From a gamma proteobacterium HTCC2207 (GTDB lineage: Bacteria; Pseudomonadota; Gammaproteobacteria; Pseudomonadales; Porticoccaceae): DNA of 64,000 nucleotides. Both the position numbers and the translations under genes were made by a program. The notes beneath the pieces were generated by a model, which did not search any database, was not told the DNA's origin, and saw only the letters and a list, made by a program, of their open reading frames with translations. The stretch's first letter is position 1. Each line of letters starts with the position of its first letter. Shown here piece after piece: positions 1 through 9,659 of this stretch. The stretch is taken from contig CAJJAO010000009.1 in assembly GCA_905182265.1 (NCBI GenBank), positions 39,058 through 103,057 of the forward strand. Direction: 5' to 3'.

Positions 1-1463
1 GTAAAGTGCTGTTGAGGAATCAGAGCCAGCATATTCATGGCATCGCCCTGTTGCAGATCCGGCAATTCATCGTCTTCTTCTCTGGCAGGCATTACGGCCA
101 AGTAACCATCAAAGCGCGTTACGCGACCCTTACAGGTTAATTCGTAGTCACCAGCAGCAACGGTAATAGTGGTCGCCGTAAACTCCGCTGAGGTCATCTG
201 ACAGGCCACAAACTGCTGCCAAATCATCTGGTAGAGCCGTCGAGCATCAACTTCCATCTCGCCCAGGCTTCCGGGTGCAATATCAATATTGGAGGGGCGA
301 ATCGCTTCGTGAGCGTCCTGAGCACCAGACTTACTGCTATATACAGCCGGCTGCTCTGGAAGATACTTGGCCCCGTGGCGTAACTGAATATATTCACGAC
401 AGGCGCTGACTGCATCGGCACTTAGGTTCGTAGAGTCCGTTCGCATGTAGGTGATATAACCAGCTTCGTAGAGTCGCTGGGCCATCATCATGGTTTTCTT
501 AACGCCAAATCCTAGCTTGGTACTCGCAGCCTGCTGCAATGTCGAGGTAATAAACGGTGCCGAAGGCTTGGATTTAGTCGGCTTGTCTTCTCTTTTGCTA
601 ACCGCATAATCAGCGATCCGCAGAGCGGCTAGGGCTGTATCTGCCTCATCTTTATTGACGGGGCGAAAGCCCTTGCCCAAAAATTTCTTAATATCAAAGC
701 GAATTTTGATTTCGTCAGCGTTATCACTGGCATCTGCTTCTAGGCGATTTTCAAGATCTGCCTGAACGGTCCAGTATTCCTCAGGGATAAAGGCGCGAAT
801 CTCGCGCTCTCGCTCAACAATCAGGCGCAGCGCTACCGACTGTACTCTGCCTGCTGACAGGCCACGGCCTACTTTTTCCCAGAGTAACGGCGACACCATA
901 AAGCCTACAACACGGTCTAGAAAACGGCGTGCCTGTTGAGCATCGACTCGGTTAGTGTTTAGTTTTCCGGGGGCTTCGAAGGCCTTGCGGATGGCCTTTT
1001 TGGTAATTTCGTTGAATACCACTCGCTTGTAGCGACTCTCATCACCACCGATCACCTGAGTTAGGTGCCATGCAATGGCCTCACCCTCTCTATCCATATC
1101 CGTCGCGAGATAGACAGTATCTGCATTTTTAGCCAGCTTCTTAAGCTCGGCAACGACCTTTTCTTTGCCGGGCAAGGTGGCATATTCAGCTTTCCAATCA
1201 TTTTCTGGGTCTATACCCATACTATTAATAAGCTGGGATTTGGCTTTTTTCTCTCGGTGGATAATTTTATCTTCCGGAGACATCTTGCGAGTCAGCGCAG
1301 CTAATCTAGCGCGCTCTTTAGGGTCTGTCGTCGTGCGGTTAGCACCAGTCGGCAGATCTCGAATATGACCCACACTGGACTTCACCACAAAATCATCGCC
1401 GAGATAGCGGTTGATTGTCTTAGCTTTCGCTGGTGACTCTACAATGACTAAAGATTTACCCAT
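1..1463 (-). CDS. topA: DNA topoisomerase I, N-terminal part (gene runs off the left edge)
   Basis: Type IA topoisomerase that relaxes negatively supercoiled DNA through a transient 5'-phosphotyrosyl link. The minus strand stays open from the ATG at 1461-1463 to base 1, giving about 487 codons; the C-terminal zinc-finger region lies outside the window. The protein opens with a Toprim domain ([17 protein letters not shown], then the acidic motif [12 protein letters not shown] near residue 122). The active site [11 protein letters not shown] is present, with the catalytic tyrosine at about residue 339. The start follows an AGAGGA-like stretch (CCTCTT on the plus strand). The gene lies downstream of, and on the same strand as, a small membrane protein. 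Identification is secure; only the 3' end is missing. Confidence 0.97.
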   Translation of the reverse strand, partial: MGKSLVIVESPAKAKTINRYLGDDFVVKSSVGHIRDLPTGANRTTTDPKERARLAALTRKMSPEDKIIHREKKAKSQLINSMGIDPENDWKAEYATLPGKEKVVAELKKLAKNADTVYLATDMDREGEAIAWHLTQVIGGDESRYKRVVFNEITKKAIRKAFEAPGKLNTNRVDAQQARRFLDRVVGFMVSPLLWEKVGRGLSAGRVQSVALRLIVEREREIRAFIPEEYWTVQADLENRLEADASDNADEIKIRFDIKKFLGKGFRPVNKDEADTALAALRIADYAVSKREDKPTKSKPSAPFITSTLQQAASTKLGFGVKKTMMMAQRLYEAGYITYMRTDSTNLSADAVSACREYIQLRHGAKYLPEQPAVYSSKSGAQDAHEAIRPSNIDIAPGSLGEMEVDARRLYQMIWQQFVACQMTSAEFTATTITVAAGDYELTCKGRVTRFDGYLAVMPAREEDDELPDLQQGDAMNMLALIPQQHF

Positions 1464-1590
1464 AAGAGGAAGCATTCCTTAATAAAACTACTAAATATTT
1501 ATAAAACCATGGCCAAAATACGGTTTTTTGGCCCAATTGATAGCGCCGAAGGACGCATATATACTTCCTAGCCTGCCCTCTGGTCAAGTT

Positions 1591-2076
1591 TCATCGACAA
1601 TTTTCTTCAGCTTTTTGTCGAAGTCTATGCAAAATCTCACAGATTTTCTTCACCTCAGGCAACTCTCCCCGCTCGTCCCAGATCACCCCAATACCTTGGC
1701 CGCTGGCAATAATCGCGCTGACACCTACTGGCATTATGGGAACAATTTCAGACAATAATGGGTTCCATTTAGGATTTGCCTCTTGAACAAACCAAGACCA
1801 GCCCTCGTGATCAGATGACCAACCCCGCTGGCTGGCTCTGTGCAATACCCAATTTTGACGACAATCTGTATCCTGCCATGGCAGCCGATAGCAAACCGAC
1901 TCTAAACGGTGCTCCCCTTCCCGGGCATCTGGTCTGCGGTGCAGGCTTACCTGCAATGACTGGCCACTGGCCTGGCGTCGCAATTCAGTAATGCGCTTCT
2001 GATGTGGTGATTGTTTGAGCCACATCAATGGAGATAGCACTACGGCCATGCCAAAAACTATTAACAACCAAGTCAT
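1591..2076 (-). CDS. small membrane-anchored protein of unknown function
   Basis: 161 residues. One hydrophobic N-terminal segment (about residues 2-20, LLIVFGMAVVLSPLMWL) is followed by a basic stretch and a soluble domain rich in Trp and charged residues. The arrangement suggests a cytoplasmic domain tethered to the inner membrane. The C-terminal part (GQGIGVIWDERGELPEV) is the most ordered-looking segment. The gene lies 127 bp upstream of topA on the same strand and may share a transcript with it. I do not recognise a characterised family and assign no function. Confidence 0.7.
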   Translation of the reverse strand: MTWLLIVFGMAVVLSPLMWLKQSPHQKRITELRRQASGQSLQVSLHRRPDAREGEHRLESVCYRLPWQDTDCRQNWVLHRASQRGWSSDHEGWSWFVQEANPKWNPLLSEIVPIMPVGVSAIIASGQGIGVIWDERGELPEVKKICEILHRLRQKAEENCR

Positions 2077-2189
2077 TTCGTACTACTCTTATTCATAGGG
2101 ATTTTTTGTATCAGGCAAGCAAAGTTGAATTTTAGCTTATAAAACTCTGTAAGCCGTCAAATAACTCAATCGATCAAGGGGCAACAGCT

Positions 2190-2624
2190 ATGTCGAGTTA
2201 CAAACATATTTTAGTCGGGCTGGATTTATCAACAGAATCCCAGCAAGTAGTAGATCGCGTCAAGTTTCTTTTTGCCAACAGCGATACAAAAATCTCGCTG
2301 TGCCATATTTTAGAGCCACTCGCTTTTACTTACGGTGGCGATATACCCGTAGACCTTTCGGACGTTCAGACTCAACTCCAACAGCAGGCAACAGAGCGCT
2401 TAGACATTCTCGGGCAGCAGCTGCAAGTGGCCACAGAAGATCAGCACATTATTCTGGGCCACCCAGCCCAAGAAATGCACCGAATGGCAAAATCAGAGGA
2501 TATCGATCTAATCATTGTCGGCAGTCATGGTCGCCATGGCCTTGCACTTATCTTTGGCTCCACAAGTAATTCGGTATTACATGGCGCCAACTGCGATGTT
2601 TTGGCTGTGCGAATTTCAGAGTAG
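2190..2624 (+). CDS. universal stress protein, UspA family
   Basis: 144-residue single-domain Usp protein. It opens with the typical first beta strand (YKHILVGLDLS) and ends with the ATP-binding signature G-2x-G-9x-G-(S/T), seen as GSHGRHGLALIFGSTS at about residues 112-127, followed by a CDVLAVRI strand. The residues predict an ATP-binding Usp, a cytoplasmic dimer linked to stress survival. An AGGGG Shine-Dalgarno lies 8 bp before the ATG. It is monocistronic, and a long inverted repeat follows the stop. The specific stress it serves cannot be told from sequence. Confidence 0.92.
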   Translation: MSSYKHILVGLDLSTESQQVVDRVKFLFANSDTKISLCHILEPLAFTYGGDIPVDLSDVQTQLQQQATERLDILGQQLQVATEDQHIILGHPAQEMHRMAKSEDIDLIIVGSHGRHGLALIFGSTSNSVLHGANCDVLAVRISE

Positions 2625-2653
2625 AGCTTTGCTCTTTGACTACTCAACTACGT

Positions 2654-2699
2654 AAACCTTAAGTCCACTAGTTGATCCCAATTAGTGGGCTTAAGGTTT
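2654..2699. terminator. long inverted repeat after the usp gene, possible terminator
   Basis: Arms 2654-2670 and 2683-2699 pair over 17 positions, with one G-U wobble, around a 12-base loop. It begins 29 bp after the usp stop codon and lies 88 bp before slt. No clear T-run follows on either strand, so it may be a processing or mRNA-stability hairpin rather than an intrinsic terminator. Confidence 0.55.
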
Positions 2700-2787
2700 A
2701 GACTCGCATTAACGCTGCTTTACTGGTAAATTTCCGCCCTCAAGCCTCAGCAATAAAAAAAGCCGCCAACCAGCCAGCAGGGATGTA

Positions 2788-4800
2788 ATGTTCAGCAAAA
2801 AACCATTTTTTACGTCATTGCTAATGCTATTGGTATTCGCTTCTGCAAGCTCTGTATCCGCCGACAGTGCGCAACAAGTCCTAGACCAACAGGCAGGGCA
2901 GCGAGAACAAAGTGCACAGCGAGAATCGAGTGCACAGCGATCTCTCTATGCCAAGGCGAAAAAACTGATCGCCAGCGGTGAACGGCAAAAGTCGCGCCGT
3001 TACACAGCCGACCTTATCGACTACCCCCTATACCCCTATCTAGTCTACGCCGACTTAATCGCTGACCTGCGCTACAACAGGCGCAAGGAAGTTGCCGATT
3101 ATCTGCAGCGCTATTCAGGTAGTGTAAAAGCCAAACATTTGCGTGCCCGCTGGCTTGATTATCTCGCCCGCCGCGCCTATTGGACGGCTTACACCGAGTA
3201 CTATGATCCCGAGACTGCCAGCGTCGGCCGGCAATGCAATTTTTATCTGGCCCAATACCGCGTGGGCAATAAGTCTGTGGCCATGAGCGAAGGCCTTAAA
3301 CTTTGGACTCAGGGCAAGTCACAGCCAAAGACCTGCGATCGATTATTCGGCATCATTATTAAAGAGGGAAAGATTACCGAAGCAGTTGCTTGGAAAAGGT
3401 TTAACGCTGCCCTACTTGCCCATAACTTTCAGCTGGCTCGCTATTTAAAGAGATTCTTAAAGACAGATAAGTATAAAAAGCTTCATCAGCTCTACTACGA
3501 TATTGATCGCAATCCGCGCCGCCTGAAAAAAAATGCCGCTCTGAGTGGAGATTCTGCCGAGGAACTACAGATTCTTGAACATGGCCTCTCCCATCTAGCC
3601 CGAAAGAATCCCAATCTCGCGCTCAAACATTGGTCCCGCTATAAGCTGAATCATGAATTCAATCATCAAGCCCAGGCTAAAGTTGTCAGTGCCATTGTCA
3701 AAGGGCTCTATAAAAAGGGTCATCAAAGCGCAGCCGATAGCTATTTTCTCGATCACTTGGCACTCCTTAACCAGAGCCTAGAAGGAGAGCTTACCGAGTG
3801 GCGAATTCGCCAATCTTTGGCTGACCTTGACTGGCCCAGTGCCAGACAATGGATTGCTCGCCTGCCCCCAAGCAATCAGCAAAAGACTGTCTGGCGCTAT
3901 TGGACAATACGCAGCATGGAGGGCGACCCGGCAACGACTAAAAATCCAGAGTTGGTTCAGTTGACACAAACCTTAGCTCGCGAGCGCGACTTCTATGGTT
4001 TTTTGGCCAGTGAGAAATTACAAAAAACCTATAGTATTAATCACAATCCAGCCATTATAGAAGACCAGCTTCTGCAAAGTATTGCAGCCAATCCGGCCAT
4101 GCAACGGGCCAGAGAATTACATTTTCACGGTGACAGCTTAGATGCCAATCGTGAATGGGCAGCAGCCAGCAAAAATTATACAACCCAGGACTGGATTGCC
4201 GCAGCCGTTCTCGCTAGCCAATGGCAATGGCACAATAAAGCCATAGCCAGTATGGGCAGCGCTAAATACTGGGACGATGTTGAGATTAGGTTCCCTCTTG
4301 CCTACGCTGATCAAGTGAATCAGGTAGCCAAAAAGACTGGTATAGAAAACTATTACCTGTCTGCTCTAGCAAGGCAAGAGAGTGGCTTTAACGCTAAGGC
4401 AACCTCTGGTGTTGGCGCTAGAGGGCTTATGCAGGTCATGCCGGCCACTGCCAAGGCAACGGCCAGAAAGCACAGGTTACCCTACCGCAACAAAAAACAG
4501 CTGCACAAAGTTGCCATCAACCTACCGATTGGTGCCCATTACTATAGCGACCTACTCACGAGGTTTGGCAACAACAGAATACTGGCAACTGCTGCCTATA
4601 ATGCAGGGCCCACTCGCGTTGACCAGTGGCTGCGTAAAAGTGGCGGTAAACTTCCCTTCGATGTATGGATGACCTTGATCCCGTTTAAAGAGACTCGCAG
4701 CTACGTCCGTAATGTTCTTATGTATTCGGTGATCTACTCGCGCAAGCTCGGGCTTACACCGCCCATGCTTTTGCAACATGAACGGGATATGCTGCTGTAA
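2788..4800 (+). CDS. slt: soluble lytic murein transglycosylase
   Basis: 670 residues, close to E. coli Slt70 (645). It cleaves the MurNAc-GlcNAc bond of peptidoglycan in the periplasm, forming 1,6-anhydro ends. A signal peptide covers about residues 1-25 (FFTSLLMLLVFASASSVSADS). A long alpha-helical superhelical region follows, then the C-terminal lysozyme-like domain. The catalytic glutamate is in ALARQESGFNAKA (about Glu531), followed by GARGLMQVMPATA and AAYNAGPTRVDQW. A short 18-bp repeat lies just after the signal peptide, encoding QREQSA/QRESSA/QRS. The ATG is preceded by AGCAGGG. Confidence 0.95.
   Translation: MFSKKPFFTSLLMLLVFASASSVSADSAQQVLDQQAGQREQSAQRESSAQRSLYAKAKKLIASGERQKSRRYTADLIDYPLYPYLVYADLIADLRYNRRKEVADYLQRYSGSVKAKHLRARWLDYLARRAYWTAYTEYYDPETASVGRQCNFYLAQYRVGNKSVAMSEGLKLWTQGKSQPKTCDRLFGIIIKEGKITEAVAWKRFNAALLAHNFQLARYLKRFLKTDKYKKLHQLYYDIDRNPRRLKKNAALSGDSAEELQILEHGLSHLARKNPNLALKHWSRYKLNHEFNHQAQAKVVSAIVKGLYKKGHQSAADSYFLDHLALLNQSLEGELTEWRIRQSLADLDWPSARQWIARLPPSNQQKTVWRYWTIRSMEGDPATTKNPELVQLTQTLARERDFYGFLASEKLQKTYSINHNPAIIEDQLLQSIAANPAMQRARELHFHGDSLDANREWAAASKNYTTQDWIAAAVLASQWQWHNKAIASMGSAKYWDDVEIRFPLAYADQVNQVAKKTGIENYYLSALARQESGFNAKATSGVGARGLMQVMPATAKATARKHRLPYRNKKQLHKVAINLPIGAHYYSDLLTRFGNNRILATAAYNAGPTRVDQWLRKSGGKLPFDVWMTLIPFKETRSYVRNVLMYSVIYSRKLGLTPPMLLQHERDMLL
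2897..2943 (+). repeat. 18-bp in-frame repeat in slt
   Basis: About 2.6 copies of an 18-bp unit (GCACAGCGAGAATCGAGT type) encode six-residue repeats directly after the signal peptide. It appears to belong to the same class of short tandem duplications seen elsewhere in the window. Confidence 0.7.
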
Positions 4801-4907
4801 TACCAGCTTATTAGCTACAGCATATATTTAGAGTGTTCACTTATAGAGCTCATTCGCAGAAGGCACTCAGAGCTAATTTAAGCTCTTTATCGCCAAGGGC
4901 ACTCCAC

Positions 4908-5711
4908 ATGATAGATATTGGCGTCAACCTCTCCAGCAAGCGCTTTAAAGACGATATAGGCGACGTACTTGAACGGGCACTAGAAGCTGGCGTGGAAAAG
5001 TTAGTTTTGACTGGCACCTCGGTTGACGAAAGTCAGGCAGTGCTAAAAATTTGTCAGGAATACGCTGGCCAGTTCCCTTCGATGCTTTACGCAACCTGTG
5101 GCATTCATCCCCATGACGCTAAGTCGTTTAACCATAGCAGTCTGAGCAGCCTCCGCGAGCTTGTCGCTCATCCGCAAATGGTTGCGATTGGCGAAGCGGG
5201 CCTCGACTTTAACCGCAATATATCGACGCAGAAAGATCAGGAAATAGCCTTTGAGGCGCAGTTAGAGTTAGCAGCCGAACTCAACATGCCCCTCTTTCTC
5301 CACGAGCGGGATGCCTCCCAGCGCCAGCTAGAAATTATGCACGCCTACCGCGACCATTTTTCAGATGCAGTTATCCATTGTTTCACCGGAGACAAGAAAA
5401 CATTATTTAGCTATTTGGATATGGACTTGCATATAGGTATAACTGGCTGGATATGTGATGAGCGGAGGGGATTGGAATTGCAGCGTTTAGCGAAAAATAT
5501 TCCCTTGGCACGCTTGATGATCGAGACTGATGCACCTTATTTAATGCCGCGGAACATAAAGCCTAAGCCCAAACATAATCGCAATGAACCTGCATTTTTG
5601 CCCCATGTCTTAACTGGGATTGCTGAGGTGAGGCCGGAAACTGCGCAAGAAATAAGTGCTGCCACTAGCGCCAATGCAGCACGCTTTTTTAGGCTGCCCA
5701 ATGTAGATTAA
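4908..5711 (+). CDS. tatD: TatD family metal-dependent DNase
   Basis: 267 residues from the chosen ATG. Members are TIM-barrel metal-dependent hydrolases; TatD is reported as a 3'-5' exonuclease acting on single-stranded and damaged DNA. The N-terminus MIDIGVNLSSKRF matches the enterobacterial TatD opening, which lacks the HxH of YcfH-type proteins. Metal-ligand motifs visible are CGIHPHD, GEAGLDFNR, LFLHERDA, IHCFTG and IETDAPYLMPR. An in-frame GTG at 4833 would add 25 residues unlike the family. The ATG at 4908 follows an AAGGG and matches family length, so I prefer it. The gene stands alone between slt and a convergent MOSC gene. Confidence 0.93.
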   Translation: MIDIGVNLSSKRFKDDIGDVLERALEAGVEKLVLTGTSVDESQAVLKICQEYAGQFPSMLYATCGIHPHDAKSFNHSSLSSLRELVAHPQMVAIGEAGLDFNRNISTQKDQEIAFEAQLELAAELNMPLFLHERDASQRQLEIMHAYRDHFSDAVIHCFTGDKKTLFSYLDMDLHIGITGWICDERRGLELQRLAKNIPLARLMIETDAPYLMPRNIKPKPKHNRNEPAFLPHVLTGIAEVRPETAQEISAATSANAARFFRLPNVD

Positions 5712-5728
5712 CTCTCTTAGGCACTCTC

Positions 5729-6202
5729 TTAACCCATCTGGCAAATACTGTCGCCAACGCTGATCACACCAATGCCACGAATCTGAGCACGCAGCCCTCC
5801 CTTGCCAATCATATCGGGAAGAATCCTAACCCCCAATCGCCGCTGCAGGCTAGCACAGGGCTCGCAGAGTTGGACACCATAGAAAATTACACCATTAATA
5901 TTAAAACGTTTGCCTACCAAATCATTGAGACGAATACCCTCTGTCACAAGGTTGCGTCGAAAATCACTCTCATGGAATTTATGTCCACCAGCACTATTAA
6001 ACGCCTCTAGTTCTTCAGACTCTATGAGAGTGATCTCCCAATCCGGCTCGCCTTTATAGTGAGATCTGTTCTTGCCTGTTTCTGAATAATAGCGGTCACC
6101 GACTATGCCTTTACCGGCCTTGAGAGACACCTTTTGGTGGCCACTAACGCCGGCGCCACTAGTTCCAGCGACATAGATTCCTTTTACTTGACCCGCAGAC
6201 AT
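5729..6202 (-). CDS. MOSC domain protein
   Basis: 157 residues, essentially one MOSC domain (molybdenum-cofactor sulfurase C-terminal type). It has the beta-rich start GQVKGIYVA, the GIVGDRYYSETG segment, and the conserved cysteine in QLCEPCASLQRR (about residue 120). Small stand-alone MOSC proteins are thought to handle sulfur or molybdopterin groups; the substrate here is unknown. A GGGAG Shine-Dalgarno precedes the ATG and overlaps the region of the stop codon of the HD-domain gene 10 bp upstream, so the two are probably co-transcribed and co-translated. Confidence 0.88.
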   Translation of the reverse strand: MSAGQVKGIYVAGTSGAGVSGHQKVSLKAGKGIVGDRYYSETGKNRSHYKGEPDWEITLIESEELEAFNSAGGHKFHESDFRRNLVTEGIRLNDLVGKRFNINGVIFYGVQLCEPCASLQRRLGVRILPDMIGKGGLRAQIRGIGVISVGDSICQMG

Positions 6203-6212
6203 AGCCAGCTCC

Positions 6213-6785
6213 CTAGTCGTCCATCAACGCTTTATACATACTGTTCTTCGGCTTACTAAACACTGATCGCACCATTGGTTCAAACAGAGATAGCTCCATC
6301 TTTGGCATGCTAGGGTCAAAAGAAGGGTCATCATATTTAGCAATAAATCTCGCCGTACGCTTAAAGTTTTCATTCTCAGAATACTGGTCTCGCATGTTGC
6401 GATCGGCGCCCAAAAAGTGGAAAAAGTTATAACCCTGAAAGATAGCATGATGCTTAATCATCCAGTGATTTTCTTCAGACACAAAAGGCTGCAAAATCAC
6501 CGCCGCTACGTCGGCATGGTTGGCGCTGCCCAACGTATCACCAATGTCATGCAACAGCGCACAGACGATATACTCTTCGTCCTCACCTGCTTCAGCGGCC
6601 CGATGGGCGGTCTGCAGAGAATGCTGCAAGCGGTCCACAGCAAAGCCGCCGTAGTCGCCAGTCAACAGTTCCATATGGGTCAGTATGCGGTCTGGTAGTT
6701 TCTTAAAGAACGCGAGCTGCTCTGGCATAATAATTTGCCAGTCCTCTGCGGTACTTTGCGACATTTTTGTAAAGGTAGCGTTCAT
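6213..6785 (-). CDS. HD-domain protein, PhnZ/oxygenase-like subgroup
   Basis: 190 residues. The HD motif is in CALLHDIGDTLG (about residues 75-86). Other histidines are in LQHSLQTAHRA, SANHADV and WMIKHHAIFQGYNFFHFL, and an acidic YDDPSFDP lies near the C-terminus. This ligand pattern resembles the HD proteins that include the diiron oxygenase PhnZ rather than nucleotide phosphohydrolases. The Tyr-x-x-Glu recalled for PhnZ substrate gating reads YGGF here, so the substrate is probably different. GAGGG lies 7 bp before the ATG. It leads a two-gene unit with the MOSC protein. The oxygenase link is inference. Confidence 0.8.
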   Translation of the reverse strand: MNATFTKMSQSTAEDWQIIMPEQLAFFKKLPDRILTHMELLTGDYGGFAVDRLQHSLQTAHRAAEAGEDEEYIVCALLHDIGDTLGSANHADVAAVILQPFVSEENHWMIKHHAIFQGYNFFHFLGADRNMRDQYSENENFKRTARFIAKYDDPSFDPSMPKMELSLFEPMVRSVFSKPKNSMYKALMDD

Positions 6786-7035
6786 GATATGCCCTCATTA
6801 AATCAGTATTTCGAATTATTATGGGCAAGATATTATCAGCACCGCGGCTATTTGGCTATCCGAGAAACAGGGGGTTTTTTAAGAGGAACACTGCCCTACT
6901 TACTTCATCCTGCACTTAGAGGCAGGCAAGGAAAGGAAGCAGCAGAGCGAAGACTAAAAAATGAGCACCGCAAAGAGAGTAAACCAGTAGCAGAGCGAGT
7001 CAACGAATATGAAGGTAGGTTACCAGCGGAGGCTG

Positions 7036-9564
7036 TTAACCACCCAAAACACAGTCTTCGACGAGCTCCGCTGGTGTATTAGGCATAATGCGCACGTCTT
7101 GGATCGTCACAGCAAAAGGCTCAGATGAGGCCAATAAGAATGGCGTAGTGACTTTTTCTAGGTCAACACCCAGTGCCTTGAAACACTCGAGGCTAATACC
7201 TTTAGTCACCCACTCTCCCTTGGGCGCATCGCGGAACATCTTGGTGACGTCCAGACTACCATGACAAGGCCAGCCACAATCCATGCGCTGAATAACTGTT
7301 CCCATGGGACGCTCATTGACCTTGAACTTCACCACAACGGCGCCATTTTGATCTGACATTTCAGACAGGCTAAGGGCATCTTCTGACTGCCAAAAGAATT
7401 GACTCAAACGCTTGCCTGACCAGTTGATCAGACGTGAATCTTCTTGCACCGTGCCATCCACAACAGTCACTGAAAGGTCTCCAAATGCCGATTTGGCAAC
7501 AACCCCTTCAACCAATCTAGCCCAATCACTGCTGTCCCCCATAAAGGACTTAAAGGGTGCGCGATTACTGCCATTAAAAATAATTTGTGCCGTTGATAAA
7601 CCCTCGACCATAGAGACTTCACTGAGGTTATCGACGAGCAACTCTTCGCCGCCATAGGCTAGGCCCTGGCCACGGGTTAATAAGAAGTCAGCCACCGGCT
7701 GTGACTTATCAACACTATTTTGTTCCGCGCTAGGCCAGTCGAATGATAGTTTGCCAGTAAAGTCATGACGCGGCTGACCATTGGCATCTCCCACCATCAC
7801 ATCGGCTATACCGCCGCCTTCTGTACCTGGCAACCAGGCCACAACAAACGCATCCGAACTATTTATTTCGCTGTTGACCCACAGAGGCCGTCCCGTTAGG
7901 AACACCGCAACGACGGGAATATTTTTTGCTTTTAACGTCTTTAATAGCTCTAGGTCAGACTTGTCGCCATCTTTATAAAGTAGTGATTCTATATCGCCTA
8001 CACCCTCTGCATAGGGCTCTTCACCAAATACAACAACCGCTACATCTGGCTTTTTACCCCAGCTGCCGTCGGCGCTCATTTCGCTACTGCTGCCAATAGC
8101 CTCAAGCGCAGATTCAAGCCCTGAATAGATTGAAGTGGCTCCGGGGAATTCAGTATTTTTGTTTTCGGTACCCTGCCAAGTGATGGTCCAACCACCATTT
8201 TGTTTACCAATATTGTCAGCACCATCACCAGTCACTAAGACATGCTGATTAGGCTGCAACGGCAATAATTGATTTTTGTTTTTAAGTAAAACCAACGACT
8301 TGCGAACTGCTTCTCGAGCCACGGCTCGGTGCTCTGGGGCACCTATAATGCCGATATTCTTGGCTGCTGATCTAGTTGATGGCGCACCTTTTTCGTAGAG
8401 ACCTGCGCGAATTTTAACTCGTAAAATACGGGTAACTGCATCATCAATTCTGCTCATGGCGATCTCACCAGAGTTAACCTGATTTATCGTATTGCTGAGA
8501 AGCACTTTCCAGTCTTCCGGCGCCATAATCATGTCGATGCCGGCATTAACAGCCTGTGCGCAGCTCTCGTTATTACAGCCCTCGACCTGGCCAATACCAT
8601 TCCAGTCGCTGATTACAAAACCATCGAAGCCTAAGCGGCCCTTCAAAACGTCTGTTAACAGCTCTTTGTGCCCGTGTAGCTTAAGGCCATTCCAACTATT
8701 GAAGGACACCATGACCGTCTGTACACCAGCATCAATTGCTTTGTAGTAGCCTTGGCCATGCTGTTCTAGTAATTCTTCGAGATTGAGTATCGTGTTGCCC
8801 TGATCAATACCCCGATGAGTGCCACCATCACCAATAAAGTGCTTGGCTGTTCCGATCACTTTTTCAGTATTGGTTCGTAACTCGCCTGGCTTGCCTTGCA
8901 TGCCTAAAACGATTTCCCCTGCATAGGAGCTGACGATATCAGACTCACTACTGAAGCCTTCGTAAGTGCGGCCCCAACGATTATCTTTAACCACGGCGAC
9001 AGTAGGCGCAAATATCCAGTCGATACCGGTCCTGGCGACTTCGCGAGCGGTGATCTCACCAATTTTTCTCATTAGTGCCGGGTCGTTAGCTACCCCAAGA
9101 CCAATATTATGGGGGAACAGTGTCGCGCCAATAACATTGTTGTGACCATGCACTGCGTCTGTACCCCAGACTAATGGAATTCCCGCACCACCGCCGCTGC
9201 GATCTATAGAGGCATGGTAATAGCTGTCGGCAAGCTGTAACCAGTCATCGACACTAGAACCTTTATTTTTGTTGGGGAACGAACCACCACCATTAAGTAC
9301 CGAGCCCAGGTGATACTGAGTCACATCTGCGGGTGAGACCCATTTGATCTCCCCCTGTATCATCTGACCTACTTTCTGCTCGAGAGTCATGTCCTGTAAA
9401 ATACTCTGCACCTGCGTTTCAACTGAGGTTTCAACTGAGGTTTCAGTGCTACACCCCGTCAGGGTAACGGCTAGAGAGAGACCTAAAAAGGCAGTCAAAG
9501 CAGCTTTGTAAGACCGTTTAGCAGCCGGTATTGGAGACACAGATTTTAATTCCACAAACATCAT
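7036..9564 (-). CDS. glycoside hydrolase family 3 lipoprotein (exo-beta-glucanase/beta-glucosidase)
   Basis: About 842 residues from the ATG at 9564; in-frame starts at 9591 and 9627 also exist. The lipobox AVTLTGC marks an outer-membrane lipoprotein. The GH3 N-domain shows DNRWGRTYEGFSSE, a KHFIGDGGT segment and the nucleophile in GFVISDWNG (about Asp320). The second domain has GEEPYAEGVGD, whose first Glu (about 515) corresponds to the acid/base in barley-exoglucanase-type GH3 enzymes. A C-terminal beta-rich extension (after about residue 620) recalls the extra domain of marine ExoP-type enzymes. It likely trims beta-1,3/1,4-glucan oligomers at the cell surface. A perfect palindrome lies 96 bp upstream at 9660-9677. 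Confidence 0.93.
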   Translation of the reverse strand: MMFVELKSVSPIPAAKRSYKAALTAFLGLSLAVTLTGCSTETSVETSVETQVQSILQDMTLEQKVGQMIQGEIKWVSPADVTQYHLGSVLNGGGSFPNKNKGSSVDDWLQLADSYYHASIDRSGGGAGIPLVWGTDAVHGHNNVIGATLFPHNIGLGVANDPALMRKIGEITAREVARTGIDWIFAPTVAVVKDNRWGRTYEGFSSESDIVSSYAGEIVLGMQGKPGELRTNTEKVIGTAKHFIGDGGTHRGIDQGNTILNLEELLEQHGQGYYKAIDAGVQTVMVSFNSWNGLKLHGHKELLTDVLKGRLGFDGFVISDWNGIGQVEGCNNESCAQAVNAGIDMIMAPEDWKVLLSNTINQVNSGEIAMSRIDDAVTRILRVKIRAGLYEKGAPSTRSAAKNIGIIGAPEHRAVAREAVRKSLVLLKNKNQLLPLQPNQHVLVTGDGADNIGKQNGGWTITWQGTENKNTEFPGATSIYSGLESALEAIGSSSEMSADGSWGKKPDVAVVVFGEEPYAEGVGDIESLLYKDGDKSDLELLKTLKAKNIPVVAVFLTGRPLWVNSEINSSDAFVVAWLPGTEGGGIADVMVGDANGQPRHDFTGKLSFDWPSAEQNSVDKSQPVADFLLTRGQGLAYGGEELLVDNLSEVSMVEGLSTAQIIFNGSNRAPFKSFMGDSSDWARLVEGVVAKSAFGDLSVTVVDGTVQEDSRLINWSGKRLSQFFWQSEDALSLSEMSDQNGAVVVKFKVNERPMGTVIQRMDCGWPCHGSLDVTKMFRDAPKGEWVTKGISLECFKALGVDLEKVTTPFLLASSEPFAVTIQDVRIMPNTPAELVEDCVLGG
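9415..9449 (-). repeat. 12-bp in-frame repeat in the GH3 linker
   Basis: Nearly three copies of a 12-bp unit (TTTCAACTGAGG on the plus strand) encode ETSV-ETSV-ETQV right after the lipidated cysteine. It acts as a short flexible tether between lipid anchor and enzyme. Confidence 0.75.
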
Positions 9565-9659
9565 TAATTTTTCTCGACAAAGTTTATTCATGTTCAGATA
9601 TACAGAATCTAAGGTTGTCACGGCCACAGGCCTAGGGGAAGTCCAGATGCGTTCGCCGG

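Noticed and set aside
1065..1368. Plus-strand frames opposite topA
   Set aside because: Antisense shadows of the topA Toprim region; no ribosome-binding site or homology.
6788..7082. Possible small gene after the HD-protein promoter
   Set aside because: Composition is basic and irregular, it overlaps the GH3 3' end, and the region is needed for the divergent HD-gene promoter. No family resemblance.
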